Below are positions 8,723-17,870 of a stretch of 53,473 nt of DNA, one piece after another. The stretch lies in assembly GCA_011050685.1 (NCBI GenBank), contig DRFF01000018.1, forward strand, positions 1 through 53,473. The letters run 5' to 3'. Each line of letters opens with the position of its first letter. The first letter of the stretch is position 1. The position numbers were made by a program, and so were the translations under genes. Origin of the DNA: Aurantimonas coralicida (lineage in GTDB: Bacteria; Pseudomonadota; Alphaproteobacteria; Rhizobiales; Rhizobiaceae). The notes below the pieces were generated by a model. It was not told the DNA's origin. It searched no databases and saw nothing but the letters and a program-made list of their open reading frames with translations.

Positions 8723-9940
8723 ATGGAAGAATTTCACAAAGTTCGCCGACTGCCGCCCTACGTGTTCGAGGAGGTCAACCGGCTCAAGGCGACGGCGCGG
8801 GCCAACGGTGCCGACATCATCGATCTCGGCATGGGCAACCCCGACCTCGCGACGCCGAAATTCATCGTCGACAAGCTGTGCGAGGTCATTCGCGATCCGC
8901 GCACGCACCGCTATTCGGCGTCCAAGGGCATCGGGGGGCTGCGCAAGGCGCAGGCGAAATACTACGCGCGCCGGTTCGGCGTGACGCTCGATCCGAACAC
9001 GCAGGTTGTCGCGACGCTCGGTTCGAAGGAAGGCTTCGCCAACATGGCGCAGGCCATCACCGCGCCGGGCGACGTGGTGCTATGCCCCAATCCGACCTAT
9101 CCGATCCATGCCTTCGGCTTCATCATGTCCGGCGGAACGATTCGCGCGATTCCGGCCAAGCCGGACGCGGATTTCATGGTCGCCATCGACCGAGCCGTCC
9201 GTCATTCGATCCCGAAACCGATCGCGATCATTCTCAATTATCCGTCCAACCCCACGGCCTTCGAGGCCGATCTCGATTTCTATCGCGAGATCGTCGCCTT
9301 CGCCCGCAAGCACGAGATCATCGTCCTGTCCGATCTTGCCTATGCCGAGATCTATTTCGACGGTCCGCCGCCGCCCTCGATCCTCCAGGTTGAGGGAGCC
9401 ATGGACGTCGCCGTCGAATTCACCTCGATGTCGAAAACCTTTTCGATGCCAGGATGGCGCATGGGCTTTGCCGTCGGCAACGAGCGCTTGCTGGCCGCAT
9501 TGGCCCGGGTCAAATCCTATCTCGATTACGGCGCCTTCACCCCGATCCAGGTAGCCGCGACCGCGGCCCTGAATGCCGGCGAGGAGGCCACGCGGGAGGT
9601 GCGCGAGATCTACCACCGGCGCCGCGACGTGCTCGTCGAATCGTTCACGCGGGCCGGCTGGCCGATCCCGGCACCGTCCTCGACGATGTTCGCCTGGGCG
9701 CAGCTACCGGAAGCGTATCGCCATCTCGGCTCGCTCGAATTCTCCAAGCTTTTGATCGAAAAGGCCGACGTGGCCGTCGCGCCCGGCATCGGCTTCGGCG
9801 AACACGGCGACGAGCATGTGCGCATCGCATTGGTCGAAAACGAGCATCGCATCCGACAGGCGGCGCGCAACATCCGCCGCTTCCTTGCCAGCGGCGACGA
9901 AGCCGGGCAGAAGGTCGTTTCCCTCGGCGCCCATTTGTGA
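8723..9940 (+). CDS. Class I/II aminotransferase (AlaC / LL-DAP aminotransferase-like)
   Basis: A 405-residue fold-type I PLP aminotransferase. The Schiff-base lysine is in SMSKTFSMPGWRMGF; other cofactor contacts are in NYPSNPT and LSDLAYAEIYFDG, and the substrate-carboxylate Arg is in HVRIALVEN. Proteins of this group are annotated as LL-diaminopimelate aminotransferase or alanine transaminase (AlaC). The gene lies 37 bp upstream of hom and heads the aminotransferase-hom-glpX-recJ order conserved in Hyphomicrobiales, which fits amino-acid biosynthesis. Substrate is not decided by sequence alone. Confidence 0.92.
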   Translation: MEEFHKVRRLPPYVFEEVNRLKATARANGADIIDLGMGNPDLATPKFIVDKLCEVIRDPRTHRYSASKGIGGLRKAQAKYYARRFGVTLDPNTQVVATLGSKEGFANMAQAITAPGDVVLCPNPTYPIHAFGFIMSGGTIRAIPAKPDADFMVAIDRAVRHSIPKPIAIILNYPSNPTAFEADLDFYREIVAFARKHEIIVLSDLAYAEIYFDGPPPPSILQVEGAMDVAVEFTSMSKTFSMPGWRMGFAVGNERLLAALARVKSYLDYGAFTPIQVAATAALNAGEEATREVREIYHRRRDVLVESFTRAGWPIPAPSSTMFAWAQLPEAYRHLGSLEFSKLLIEKADVAVAPGIGFGEHGDEHVRIALVENEHRIRQAARNIRRFLASGDEAGQKVVSLGAHL

Positions 9941-9977
9941 ACGGCGCCAAAACTACGCGAACAGTCACAAGGTGCTC

Positions 9978-11282
9978 ATGAAAAGCCCATTGCGGCTCGG
10001 TCTTGCCGGGCTAGGAACGGTCGGCGCGAGCCTCGCGCGGCTCATCGAGACCAAGTCGGAAACCCTGGCCAACCGGGTCGGTCGGCCGATCGAACTGGCC
10101 GGCATCTCGGCGCGCGACCGATTAAAGGATCGTGGTTTCGACACATCGCAACTCGCCTGGTTCGATGATCCTGTCGCATTGGCGGAAAACGGCGGCATCG
10201 ACGTTTTCGTCGAATTGATCGGCGGAGATACGGGCCCCGCATTGGAAGCGGTGACGGCCGCGCTGGGGCGCGGCTTGCCGGTGGTTACCGCCAACAAGGC
10301 CTTGCTGGCGCATCACGGCGTGGCGCTCGCCACGCTGGCGGCGCGAAACGAGACCGAGATCTTGTTCGAGGCAGCCGTCGCGGGCGGCATTCCGATCATC
10401 AAAACCATGCGCGAGGCGCTGTCGGGCAACGACGTCAGCCGCGTCTATGGCATTCTCAACGGCACCTGCAACTACATGCTGACCCGTATGGAGAACGAGG
10501 GCATCGCGTTCGACGACTGCCTGAAGGACGCCCAGCGGCTCGGCTACGCCGAGGCCGATCCGACCTTCGATATCGGTGGATTCGACGCCGCCCACAAGCT
10601 GGCGATCCTCACCTCGCTCGCCTTCGGTTGCGAGATTGATCTCGACAGCGTGTTCATCGAGGGTATTTCGTCGGTCACCAATGACGACATCGAAGCGGCA
10701 GCGGAACTCGGCTATCGCATCAAGCTTCTGGCGGTGGCGCAACTGACCGAGACGGGGATCGAGCAGCGGGTGCACCCGACGATGATCCCGGCGCATTCGG
10801 CGCTCGCGCAGGTGGACGGCGTGACCAACGCCGTCGCCGTCGACAGCGATCTCCTTGGTTCGATCCTGCTCGCCGGCCCTGGCGCCGGCGGTGATGCGAC
10901 GGCCTCGGCGGTGCTTTCCGACATCATGGACGTCGCCGGTGGCGTGTTGCCTCCGACCCTCGGGCTGCCGCCGGCAAAGCTCGTTCCCTACAAGCGTGCG
11001 CGGATGCGCGCTCACGAGGGCGGCTATTACATTAGGCTGTCGGTCTATGACCGGGTCGGCGCCTTCGCCTCGATCGCGCGGCGCATGGCCGAAAACGAAA
11101 TCTCGCTTGAATCGATCGTCCAGCGGCGGCGCGAGCACTCCGCCGACGCGACGACGGCGCCGGTCATTCTCGTTACCCACGAAACCACGGAAGCCGCCGT
11201 GCGCAAGGCGCTGGAGCTCGTTTCCAAGGACGGGCATCTCAAGGATGAGCCGAAGATGATCCGGATCGAGGCGCTGGACTGA
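9978..11282 (+). CDS. hom: Homoserine dehydrogenase
   Basis: A 434-residue homoserine dehydrogenase, reducing aspartate semialdehyde to homoserine on the route to Thr and Met. Domains in order: NAD(P)-binding Rossmann fold with GLAGLGTVGASL at residues 8-19; the catalytic and dimerisation domain with GILNGTCNYMLTRM and EADPTFDIGGFDAAHKLAIL, including the catalytic Lys; and a C-terminal ACT domain from about residue 355 (YYIRLSVYDRVGAFASIA) that in this family mediates threonine feedback. The frame is open upstream inside the aminotransferase gene, but ATG 9978 with AAGG just before it is the family start. Probably co-transcribed with the aminotransferase. Confidence 0.96.
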   Translation: MKSPLRLGLAGLGTVGASLARLIETKSETLANRVGRPIELAGISARDRLKDRGFDTSQLAWFDDPVALAENGGIDVFVELIGGDTGPALEAVTAALGRGLPVVTANKALLAHHGVALATLAARNETEILFEAAVAGGIPIIKTMREALSGNDVSRVYGILNGTCNYMLTRMENEGIAFDDCLKDAQRLGYAEADPTFDIGGFDAAHKLAILTSLAFGCEIDLDSVFIEGISSVTNDDIEAAAELGYRIKLLAVAQLTETGIEQRVHPTMIPAHSALAQVDGVTNAVAVDSDLLGSILLAGPGAGGDATASAVLSDIMDVAGGVLPPTLGLPPAKLVPYKRARMRAHEGGYYIRLSVYDRVGAFASIARRMAENEISLESIVQRRREHSADATTAPVILVTHETTEAAVRKALELVSKDGHLKDEPKMIRIEALD

Positions 11283-11290
11283 CAGGGACG

Positions 11291-11329
11291 GCTCTGCCCA
11301 GCGATGGCATGCTTTGCGCCCGGCAGAGC
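11291..11329 (+). terminator. Possible hairpin terminator after hom
   Basis: Perfect 8-bp arms GCTCTGCC (11291-11298) and GGCAGAGC (11322-11329) lie right after the hom stop, with a 23-base loop. There is no clear T-run, so this may be a weak terminator or an mRNA 3' stabiliser between hom and glpX. Confidence 0.4.
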
Positions 11330-11419
11330 GACATTGCGTTTTCACAGGCGCAAGGCATATCACGCTTGTAATCCGACGCCGGATCGAATCGTGTGGGGTT
11401 GGCCATGAAGGGAGCGGAC

Positions 11420-12409
11420 ATGACCGACAGCAGCAGCGGCGGCGAAACGCTGGACCGGGTTCTCACTCTCGAAATCGCCCGCGTGACCGAAATGGCGGCC
11501 GTCGCCGCGGCGAATCTGCGCGGGCGCGGCGATGAAAAGGCCGCGGATCAGGCGGCGGTCGACGCCATGCGCAGCGAACTGAACGGGCTCGCCATCGACG
11601 GGCTCATCGTCATCGGGGAAGGCGAACGCGACGAGGCGCCGATGTTGTTCATCGGCGAGGAAGTCGGCACCAAACACGGCCCTAAGGTCGACATCGCCCT
11701 CGATCCGCTCGAGGGCACGACCGTGTGTGCGAAGAACCTGCCGAACTCGCTGGCGGTGATCGCCATGGCGGTGCGCGGCAGCCTCCTGAATGCGCCCGAC
11801 GTCTATATGGAGAAGATCGCCATCGGTCCGGGTTATGACGACGGCATCGTCGATCTGTCCCGTTCGCCGGAGGAAAACCTGCAGGCCCTGGCCAAGGCCA
11901 AGGGTGTGGCGGTCTCGGAAATCACCGCCTGCATCCTCGATCGCCCGCGCCACGCGGCGCTGATCGAAGCGGTGCGCGCGGTGGGCGCGGCGATCCGGTT
12001 GATCGGCGACGGCGACGTGGCCGGCGTGATCCATACGACGGATCCGGAGGAAACCGGCATCGACATCTATATGGGCATCGGCGGCGCGCCGGAGGGCGTG
12101 CTGGCGGCGGCGGCCCTGCGGTGCACCGGTGGCCAGATGCAGGGGCGCTTGCAGCTTAACACCAACGAGAAACGCGCGCGGGCCGAAAAGATGGGCATCG
12201 CCGATCCGTACCGGGTCTACAGCGCCGAGGAGATGGCCGCCGGTGACGTCATCTTCGCGGCGACCGGTGTGACCGACGGCAACCTTCTCGATGGTGTTCG
12301 GTTCTATCGCGACCGGATCACCACGCACACACTGGTGATGCGGTCGCACTCGCGCACCATTCGCGAAGTGCGAGCACAGCATCACGGTCGATCGAAATTC
12401 GGCCTCTGA
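11420..12409 (+). CDS. glpX: Class II fructose-1,6-bisphosphatase
   Basis: A 329-residue GlpX-type fructose-1,6-bisphosphatase, giving fructose 6-phosphate in gluconeogenesis or the Calvin cycle. Metal-site and substrate signatures are present: GEGERDEAPMLFIGEEVG, DPLEGTTVCAKN (the DPxxGT Li-sensitive phosphatase motif) and GGAPEGVLAAAALRC. The start is ATG 11420, preceded by AAGGGAG; an in-frame ATG lies nine codons upstream but has a poorer ribosome site. It sits between hom and recJ in the conserved order. Confidence 0.95.
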   Translation: MTDSSSGGETLDRVLTLEIARVTEMAAVAAANLRGRGDEKAADQAAVDAMRSELNGLAIDGLIVIGEGERDEAPMLFIGEEVGTKHGPKVDIALDPLEGTTVCAKNLPNSLAVIAMAVRGSLLNAPDVYMEKIAIGPGYDDGIVDLSRSPEENLQALAKAKGVAVSEITACILDRPRHAALIEAVRAVGAAIRLIGDGDVAGVIHTTDPEETGIDIYMGIGGAPEGVLAAAALRCTGGQMQGRLQLNTNEKRARAEKMGIADPYRVYSAEEMAAGDVIFAATGVTDGNLLDGVRFYRDRITTHTLVMRSHSRTIREVRAQHHGRSKFGL

Positions 12410-12467
12410 GCGAACAACGCCGCGGGCCGGGTTGCACGTCCGGTCTCGCTTCGCCAGAACAAGCTCC

Positions 12468-14258
12468 ATGGTCACATCTGCCCGCACCTTTCTTGCCGTC
12501 GACCGCTCGATCGGTGGTCGCCGTTGGCTGAACGCCCTCGACGAGCGCGCCGAGGCTTCGGCGCTGAAGATAGCCCAGACGCTGGCGCTGCCCGATATCG
12601 TCTGCCGCGTCCTCGCAGCGCGCGGAGTGGCCGAGGCCGACGCCGCCGCCTTTCTCGATCCGCGCATCCGCGACATGATGCCCGATCCGTCGACCATGAC
12701 GGACATGGAGTCCGCCGCAGCGCGCCTCGCCGATGCCGTCGAGAGACAGGAAACGGTCGCGATTTTCGGCGATTACGATGTCGATGGTGCCGCGTCGTCG
12801 TCGCTCTTGTGGCGTTATCTGAAGCATTTCGACATTGACGCGACGATCCGCATCCCCGACCGGATCACCGAGGGCTACGGTCCGAACCCCGCCGCGATGC
12901 GGGAACTGGCGTCCGCGGGCGCGACGCTGATCGTCACCGTCGACTGCGGGACCGGAAGTTTCGAGGCGATAGAAGCTGCCCGGCAGGCGGGTGTCGACGT
13001 GGTCGTCCTCGACCACCACCAGACCGGCCCCGAGCTTCCCGAAGCGGTGCTGGTCAATCCTAACCGCCAGGATGACTTGTCGGGACTTGGGCATCTCGCC
13101 GCCGCTGGCGTCGTCTTCATGACGCTGGTCGCTATTTCGCGGGAATTGCGCCGTCGCGGACGGGCGCAGGCAAGTCTGCCGGACGTCTTCGGCCTGCTCG
13201 ACCTCGTGGCGCTCGCCACCGTCTGCGACGTGGTGCCGCTGGTCGGCCTCAACCGCGCTTTCGTCGTGCAGGGACTGCGGGTCATGCACGGCCAGCACAA
13301 TCTCGGTCTCGCCGCGCTGGCGCGTGTCGCCCGCTTGTCGGGGCCGGTCGAATGCCATCACCTCGGCTTTCTTCTTGGCCCCCGGATCAATGCCGGTGGG
13401 CGGATTGGCGATGCGTCGCTCGGCAGCCGCCTGCTTTGCCTCGATGATGCCGGCGAGGCGGACGATCTCGCTGCTCATCTGAGCGTGTTGAACGAAGAGC
13501 GGCAGGCGATGGAGCACGTCATGCTCGAACAGGCCGAAGCCGAGGTCATGGCGGAAATCGGTGGCGGGGAGGGGCCGTCGATTCTGGTTGCCGGATCGCG
13601 GGAATGGCACCCAGGGATCGTCGGATTGCTCGCGGCGCGGCTGAAGGAGCGCCATCGCCGTCCGGCTTTCGCCATCGCTTTCGACGGCTCGGGGCGGGGA
13701 ACCGGGTCGGGCCGCTCGATCGGCGGCTTCGATCTCGGCCGGCTGGTGCGCGAGGCGGTCTCGGCTGGCCTGCTTGAAAAAGGCGGCGGGCACGCGATGG
13801 CCGCCGGGATCACCGTCCACAAGGATCGGCTCGGCGATTTTCGGGCGTTCCTCGAGGCCGGCGCTGCGAACGCGGTCGCGGCATTACGCGAGGGGGAATC
13901 GCTCAAGATCGATGGCGCCGTCAGCGCCGCGGGGCTAACCCCGGATCTCTACTCTACAATCGAACGGGCCGGGCCTTATGGATCGGGACACGCCGCACCG
14001 ATCTTCGCGCTCGCCCGGCACCGAATCGCGTCGTCCTCGATCGTCGGCAAGGGGCATGTCCGGGCAACGTTGCGGGGCGCGGATGGAGCCAGCGTCCAGG
14101 CCATCGCCTTCAAGGCTGCCGAAACCGATGTGGGGCAGCGGCTTCTGGCGGCGCGGGATCGGCCTATTCATGCGGCCGGCACCTTGTCGCTCGATCGCTT
14201 CCGGGGCCGCGAGGATGTGCGCTTTCGGCTGATCGACCTCGCCGAAGCGTTCGACTGA
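12468..14258 (+). CDS. recJ: Single-stranded-DNA-specific 5'-3' exonuclease RecJ
   Basis: A 596-residue RecJ nuclease, which resects 5' ends in recombination and repair. DHH-superfamily motifs appear in order: FGDYDVDGAASSSLL, TVDCGTGS and VVLDHHQTG (the DHH itself), then LATVCDVVPL; the DHHA1 domain follows with GGHAMAAGI. The C-terminal OB-like region (VRATLRGADGASVQAIAFK) is complete. I chose ATG 12468 since the residues above it do not fit the family; no strong ribosome site is visible for either start. Last gene of the aminotransferase-hom-glpX-recJ series. Confidence 0.95.
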   Translation: MVTSARTFLAVDRSIGGRRWLNALDERAEASALKIAQTLALPDIVCRVLAARGVAEADAAAFLDPRIRDMMPDPSTMTDMESAAARLADAVERQETVAIFGDYDVDGAASSSLLWRYLKHFDIDATIRIPDRITEGYGPNPAAMRELASAGATLIVTVDCGTGSFEAIEAARQAGVDVVVLDHHQTGPELPEAVLVNPNRQDDLSGLGHLAAAGVVFMTLVAISRELRRRGRAQASLPDVFGLLDLVALATVCDVVPLVGLNRAFVVQGLRVMHGQHNLGLAALARVARLSGPVECHHLGFLLGPRINAGGRIGDASLGSRLLCLDDAGEADDLAAHLSVLNEERQAMEHVMLEQAEAEVMAEIGGGEGPSILVAGSREWHPGIVGLLAARLKERHRRPAFAIAFDGSGRGTGSGRSIGGFDLGRLVREAVSAGLLEKGGGHAMAAGITVHKDRLGDFRAFLEAGAANAVAALREGESLKIDGAVSAAGLTPDLYSTIERAGPYGSGHAAPIFALARHRIASSSIVGKGHVRATLRGADGASVQAIAFKAAETDVGQRLLAARDRPIHAAGTLSLDRFRGREDVRFRLIDLAEAFD

Positions 14259-14372
14259 TCGGCAGCGTTCACGTTTGCCGCGACCGCGCTGACGAATGCG
14301 TGAAGCTTCTATGCCGCGCATGCGTGGCGTGCGAAGGGGGGGGCGATACTGCTTTGGTATCTGGAGGCCCTC

Positions 14373-14864
14373 ATGAGAAAAACGATGATCGTTGCTGTCG
14401 CGACTTCACTGTTTGCAACAGTTCCGTCTCTAGCCGAACCGGTTTTCGTGGAAGCCGTGTTGACGCCACAAGAGCAAATGAAATTCGACTTCGGCGACGG
14501 TACGAAGCATTTTGTTCTCGCCGTCCGGCGCGAGGGAACGGCGGAGGGCACGGGCGTCTTCGCCGGGGCATCCGTGACCGAATTCGGCTGGCACGATATC
14601 TCGCCTCCGACCGGAGGCAATCCACTCGGTTATCTTCAACTCAAAGCCAAAAACGGCGATGTCGCAGTCGTCCGCTGGACTGTACGCGCAGTGTTCATTC
14701 GCAAGGGGGACAAACCGGCGCTTTTCGACAACGGCTATTGGGAGCTCGTCAGCGGAACCGGTCAGTTCGAGGGAAAGCGCGGGGTTGGCTCGCTTGTCAT
14801 CAAGCCGGCGGACGGCGAAAAACGCAGATATATTCTTGATGGCGAGATCGGCGAGGCCCCCTGA
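14373..14864 (+). CDS. Small secreted protein, unknown function
   Basis: A 163-residue protein with GGAGG 8 bases before ATG and a signal peptide at residues 1-21 (cleavage after ...PSLA). The mature part is beta-rich with repeated aromatic-glycine patterns (FDFGDGTKHFVLAV, LGYLQLKAKNGDVAVVRW, DNGYWELVSGTGQFEGKRGVG). The GYWELVSGTGQFEGKRGVG stretch resembles the barrel repeats of allene oxide cyclase/dirigent-like small barrels, a weak similarity by eye. Cysteine is absent. It sits alone between recJ and the desaturase, so context does not help. Periplasmic location is likely; function unknown. Confidence 0.75.
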   Translation: MRKTMIVAVATSLFATVPSLAEPVFVEAVLTPQEQMKFDFGDGTKHFVLAVRREGTAEGTGVFAGASVTEFGWHDISPPTGGNPLGYLQLKAKNGDVAVVRWTVRAVFIRKGDKPALFDNGYWELVSGTGQFEGKRGVGSLVIKPADGEKRRYILDGEIGEAP

Positions 14865-15073
14865 TCCGCCGCTCTTTTGATGCTTGGCCGCCTATAGGCG
14901 GCAGGGCTCGTGGGCGGGATCGCAGGCGCGGCGACGAAATCTGCTGCAAAAAGAAATTTTCAATGCTAGTGCTCGGGCATGCAGAGGATTTTGCCCGAGA
15001 CGCTGGATCCGCTGCAAGTGCACCATCTCCGGCGCGTCCGTTTCGCGCTGAGACCCGGAGACCGCGACTGTCC

Positions 15074-16099
15074 ATGAAAACCGATGCACCATCCTCCACA
15101 CCGGGGCTTCGTCAGCCCATGTGGCCGAAAGTCCTGTCCAACTACCGCAAGCCGCGACGGACCCGCAGTGCGATCGAGCTTGCGATCACGCTGGTCCCGT
15201 TTGCCCTGCTCTGGGCACTGGCGTTCGCCGCTGTCTCCTACGGGATCTGGTGGGGACTGCTCCTGATCATCCCGGCGGCCGGTTTTTTGCTGCGGCTGTT
15301 CATCATCCAGCATGATTGCGGCCACGGATCTTTCTTCGCCAATCGACATTTCGACAACTGGACCGGCCGCGCGATCGGCGTCCTGACCCTGACGCCCTAC
15401 GACTATTGGCGGCGCATGCACGCCAAGCACCACGCCTCGACCGGCAATCTCGATGAACGCGGCGTCGGCGACATCATGACGCTGACGGTCGCGGAATATA
15501 AGGCTTTGTCGCGTTGGGGCCGGCTGCGCTATCGACTCTATCGCCATCCGATCGTGATGTTCGGCATCGGGCCGATCTGGTTGTTTCTGTTCGAGCAACG
15601 ATTGCCGATCGGGATGATGCGCGCCGGGGCCGAGCCTTGGATTTCGACGATGGCGACCAATCTGAGCGTCGTTTTATTGGCGACCGCCATGATCTGGCTC
15701 GGCGGTGTCGGGCCGTTCTTCTTCGTCCATCTGCCGATCGTCATCCTGGCGGCCTCGATCGGCGTCTGGCTGTTTTACGTGCAGCACCAATTCGAGGAAA
15801 CGCATTGGTCGCAGGGCTCCGATTGGGAGTTCCAAGAGGCGGCGCTGCACGGTTCGTCGCATTATGATTTGCCGGGTGTCCTGCGGTGGTTCACCGGCAA
15901 TATCGGCATCCATCACGTGCACCATCTTGCCAGCCGCGTGCCCTATTATCGGCTTCCGGAAATCCTGAGGGATCATCCGGAACTGAGCGAGGTCGGCCGG
16001 ATCACCCTGCGCGATAGCCTTCGCAGCGTGCCACTCGTCCTGTGGGACGAGACCAGCCGCCGGCTGGTCTCGTTTCGCAAAGCCAAGGCGCTGGCGTAA
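15074..16099 (+). CDS. Membrane fatty acid desaturase
   Basis: A 341-residue integral-membrane di-iron desaturase. The three histidine boxes are HDCGHGS, HAKHHAST and HVHHLAS, matching HxxxH, HxxHH and HxxHH. Hydrophobic segments at about residues 33-75 and 165-220 form the membrane hairpins. It probably introduces a cis double bond into phospholipid acyl chains (delta-9 or delta-12 type; position not predictable). The frame is open 37 codons upstream, but the conserved part and a GGAG site support ATG 15074. It converges with the HAD gene, with a hairpin in between. Confidence 0.93.
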   Translation: MKTDAPSSTPGLRQPMWPKVLSNYRKPRRTRSAIELAITLVPFALLWALAFAAVSYGIWWGLLLIIPAAGFLLRLFIIQHDCGHGSFFANRHFDNWTGRAIGVLTLTPYDYWRRMHAKHHASTGNLDERGVGDIMTLTVAEYKALSRWGRLRYRLYRHPIVMFGIGPIWLFLFEQRLPIGMMRAGAEPWISTMATNLSVVLLATAMIWLGGVGPFFFVHLPIVILAASIGVWLFYVQHQFEETHWSQGSDWEFQEAALHGSSHYDLPGVLRWFTGNIGIHHVHHLASRVPYYRLPEILRDHPELSEVGRITLRDSLRSVPLVLWDETSRRLVSFRKAKALA

Positions 16100-16126
16100 T
16101 GCTCCAGACAGGTGCGAACAGGGCGC

Positions 16127-16142
16127 GCGGACTTTCGTCCGC
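16127..16142. terminator. Bidirectional hairpin between convergent desaturase and HAD genes
   Basis: A 6-bp stem GCGGAC (16127-16132) and GTCCGC (16137-16142) with a TTTC tetraloop, followed by CTTT. Its place between two convergent stops fits a short shared terminator. Confidence 0.5.
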
Positions 16143-16175
16143 CTTTGACGCAACTGTCTTGATGTGCCTGGAGGC

Positions 16176-16856
16176 CTACGAAGCCTGAAGGATGGCCGCA
16201 AGATCCGTAAGATCGCGGGCGTCGTAGGTCGGCGCGTAGCGTGGATCGAGAACGGCATCGCCGGCCCGGTTCGACCAATAACACTCCAGGCCGGCCGCCG
16301 CCGCGCCAAGCGCGTCGGTGCGGCTGCCGGCGACATGCAGTATCTCGGCGGGTGAGAGGCCGAGCCGCTGCTGCGGCAGGCGATAGACGGCCGGATGCGG
16401 CTTGTAGCGATCGGCGTGCTCGGACGAGAAGATGTGATCGAAGGGGTTGCCAATGCGGCCGGCCACGGCCTTGAGCATGGCCTCGTCCCCGTTCGACAGA
16501 ATGGCCGTCTGATAGCCGCGATCCTTGACCGCTCGCACGACGGATTCAGCCTCCGGCCACGGATCGATTTCATCCCACGCCGCGACCAGTTCCTCGCGTA
16601 TGTCGGGTGACACTTCCAGGCGGTGCAGGCGGACGGCATAGTCGAAGGACTGCCGCGTCGCGTCGCGAAACGGGACACGCTCGCCGTCGAGCGAGTTGCT
16701 GAGCTGCAGCCGCTCCATCTGCTTGTCCCGCCAGAGGGCGAAAAACGCCCGCGCGTCCGTCTCCGGCAGAGACAGGCGGGACGCGACGCGCGGCGCGATG
16801 CTCCCGGCAATGTCGAACAGCGCGCTGTAAACGTCGAAGGTAATCAGCTTTTTCAC
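16176..16856 (-). CDS. HAD-family hydrolase, 2-haloacid dehalogenase type
   Basis: A 226-residue HAD-superfamily hydrolase of the type II 2-haloacid dehalogenase kind, starting at GTG with GGAG upstream. Motif I is FDVYSALFD (nucleophile Asp8; the usual form is DxYGTLFD, so two positions differ). Motif II is LSNGD, motif III has Lys in RYKPHPAVY, and motif IV is HVAGSRTDALGAAAAG. Dehalogenase activity cannot be taken for granted: many members act on small phosphates or fluoroacetate-like acids. It lies 79 bp downstream of the GntR regulator on the same strand and may belong to the MmgE/IPMDH-like organic-acid module. Confidence 0.85.
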   Translation of the reverse strand: MKKLITFDVYSALFDIAGSIAPRVASRLSLPETDARAFFALWRDKQMERLQLSNSLDGERVPFRDATRQSFDYAVRLHRLEVSPDIREELVAAWDEIDPWPEAESVVRAVKDRGYQTAILSNGDEAMLKAVAGRIGNPFDHIFSSEHADRYKPHPAVYRLPQQRLGLSPAEILHVAGSRTDALGAAAAGLECYWSNRAGDAVLDPRYAPTYDARDLTDLAAILQAS

Positions 16857-16935
16857 GCCGGTCTCCAGTCAGACATGCCGTTGCCGGGGCGCGTATAGAA
16901 CCGCGGGCAGAGCGATTTCGGAAAGCTAGCGGCGA

Positions 16936-17661
16936 TCATCGTTCGCGGGCGCCCTTGTCGGTGGCGCTGATCGTCGCCTCGTCGAAGGTCGACAGAAACC
17001 TCAGCTTGGCTTTTTGGACATGGCGAAAGAAGGTCTCCTGGGCCCGATCCGCATTGCCGGAAGCCAAAGCCTCGACCATCTCGCGATGTTCTTTGTTCGA
17101 CACCGAGAGCCCCTTGGCTTGAACCAAGGTTCGCGCGCGGCACAGATGCAGCCGGTTCACCAGGCTGCGGTATTCGCCGACCAAGGTCCGATTTCCGGCC
17201 GACGTCACGAGGTAGGAATGGAACTCCAGATTCATCGGATAATAGGCGTCGAAGTCGCTCTTGGCTGCGATCTCGTCCATCCGCGTGAGGTAACTCTGGA
17301 GCCGACGCATCATGTCGTCGGTCACCCGCTCGGCGAGCAGTCGCCCCGCGAGGCCGAAAATCGCCGAGCGCAGATCGTAGATCTCCAGCGCTTCCTCGAC
17401 GTGGATCTGGCGGACGAATACGCCGCGATTGCGCACGACGTCGACGAATCCCTTCGCATGGAGGCTGCGCATCGCTTCGCGCAAGGGACCCCGGCTCATG
17501 CCGAAACGGTTGGCCAGTTGGAACTCGTTCAAGCGCTCGCCCGGCTGAAGCTCCCCGCCAAGAATCAGATGCTCGATCTGCTTCTCGACCGCGCTGGCGA
17601 GCGAGGAGGTCTGAAGCGTGGTGAGCTCGTCCCTGGCTTGCGAAGCGTCCGTCACCGACAT
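16936..17661 (-). CDS. GntR family regulator, FCD (FadR-type) subgroup
   Basis: A 241-residue regulator. The N-terminal winged helix-turn-helix (about residues 25-90) includes RLNEFQLANRFGMSRGPLREAMRSL, and the C-terminal FCD ligand domain has helices with the Asp/His pattern that binds metal and carboxylates (MNLEFHSYLV, EHREMVEAL). The start is ATG 17661 with AGGAAAGG upstream. Its neighbours, an IPMDH-like dehydrogenase and an MmgE/PrpD protein on the same strand, suggest it senses an organic acid. A motif beginning ATTGTCA occurs both upstream of this gene and upstream of the MmgE gene and is a candidate operator. Confidence 0.92.
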   Translation of the reverse strand: MSVTDASQARDELTTLQTSSLASAVEKQIEHLILGGELQPGERLNEFQLANRFGMSRGPLREAMRSLHAKGFVDVVRNRGVFVRQIHVEEALEIYDLRSAIFGLAGRLLAERVTDDMMRRLQSYLTRMDEIAAKSDFDAYYPMNLEFHSYLVTSAGNRTLVGEYRSLVNRLHLCRARTLVQAKGLSVSNKEHREMVEALASGNADRAQETFFRHVQKAKLRFLSTFDEATISATDKGARER

Positions 17662-17707
17662 TGAACGACCTTTCCTGGATCGAATGCGTTCCGACGCTTC
17701 TACGTGA

Positions 17708-17727
17708 ATTGTCATGCGATACGCAAA
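17708..17727. promoter_or_regulatory. Candidate operator upstream of the GntR gene
   Basis: ATTGTCATGCGATACGCAAA sits about 50 bp upstream of the GntR start. It shares the pattern ATTGTCA...GAT..GCAA with a sequence in front of the MmgE/PrpD gene (20501-20519), which would fit one regulator acting at both promoters. The match is by eye only. Confidence 0.35.
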
Positions 17728-17816
17728 AGCTCTTGATCCAGCGGGAGCAAATCGATGTGACGCGACGTCGGTCACACGTTCGCAGACTCGGACACTTCAA
17801 AATCCGCGGTACGCCA

Positions 17817-17870
17817 GAGCTTCGGATCAAAAATGGAATTCGGTTTTCGGATCATTCCGATGCTCAATCA
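17817..17870 (-). repeat. Palindromic intergenic repeat, copy 2 (second module only)
   Basis: On the minus strand it begins TGATTGAGCATCGGAATGAT and continues through the CCGAAAACCG core to a closing arm. The closing arm (17817-17826) pairs with 17856-17865 with one mismatch. The leading TGA is the stop codon of the upstream dehydrogenase gene. The first hairpin module seen in copies 1 and 3 is missing. Confidence 0.8.
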
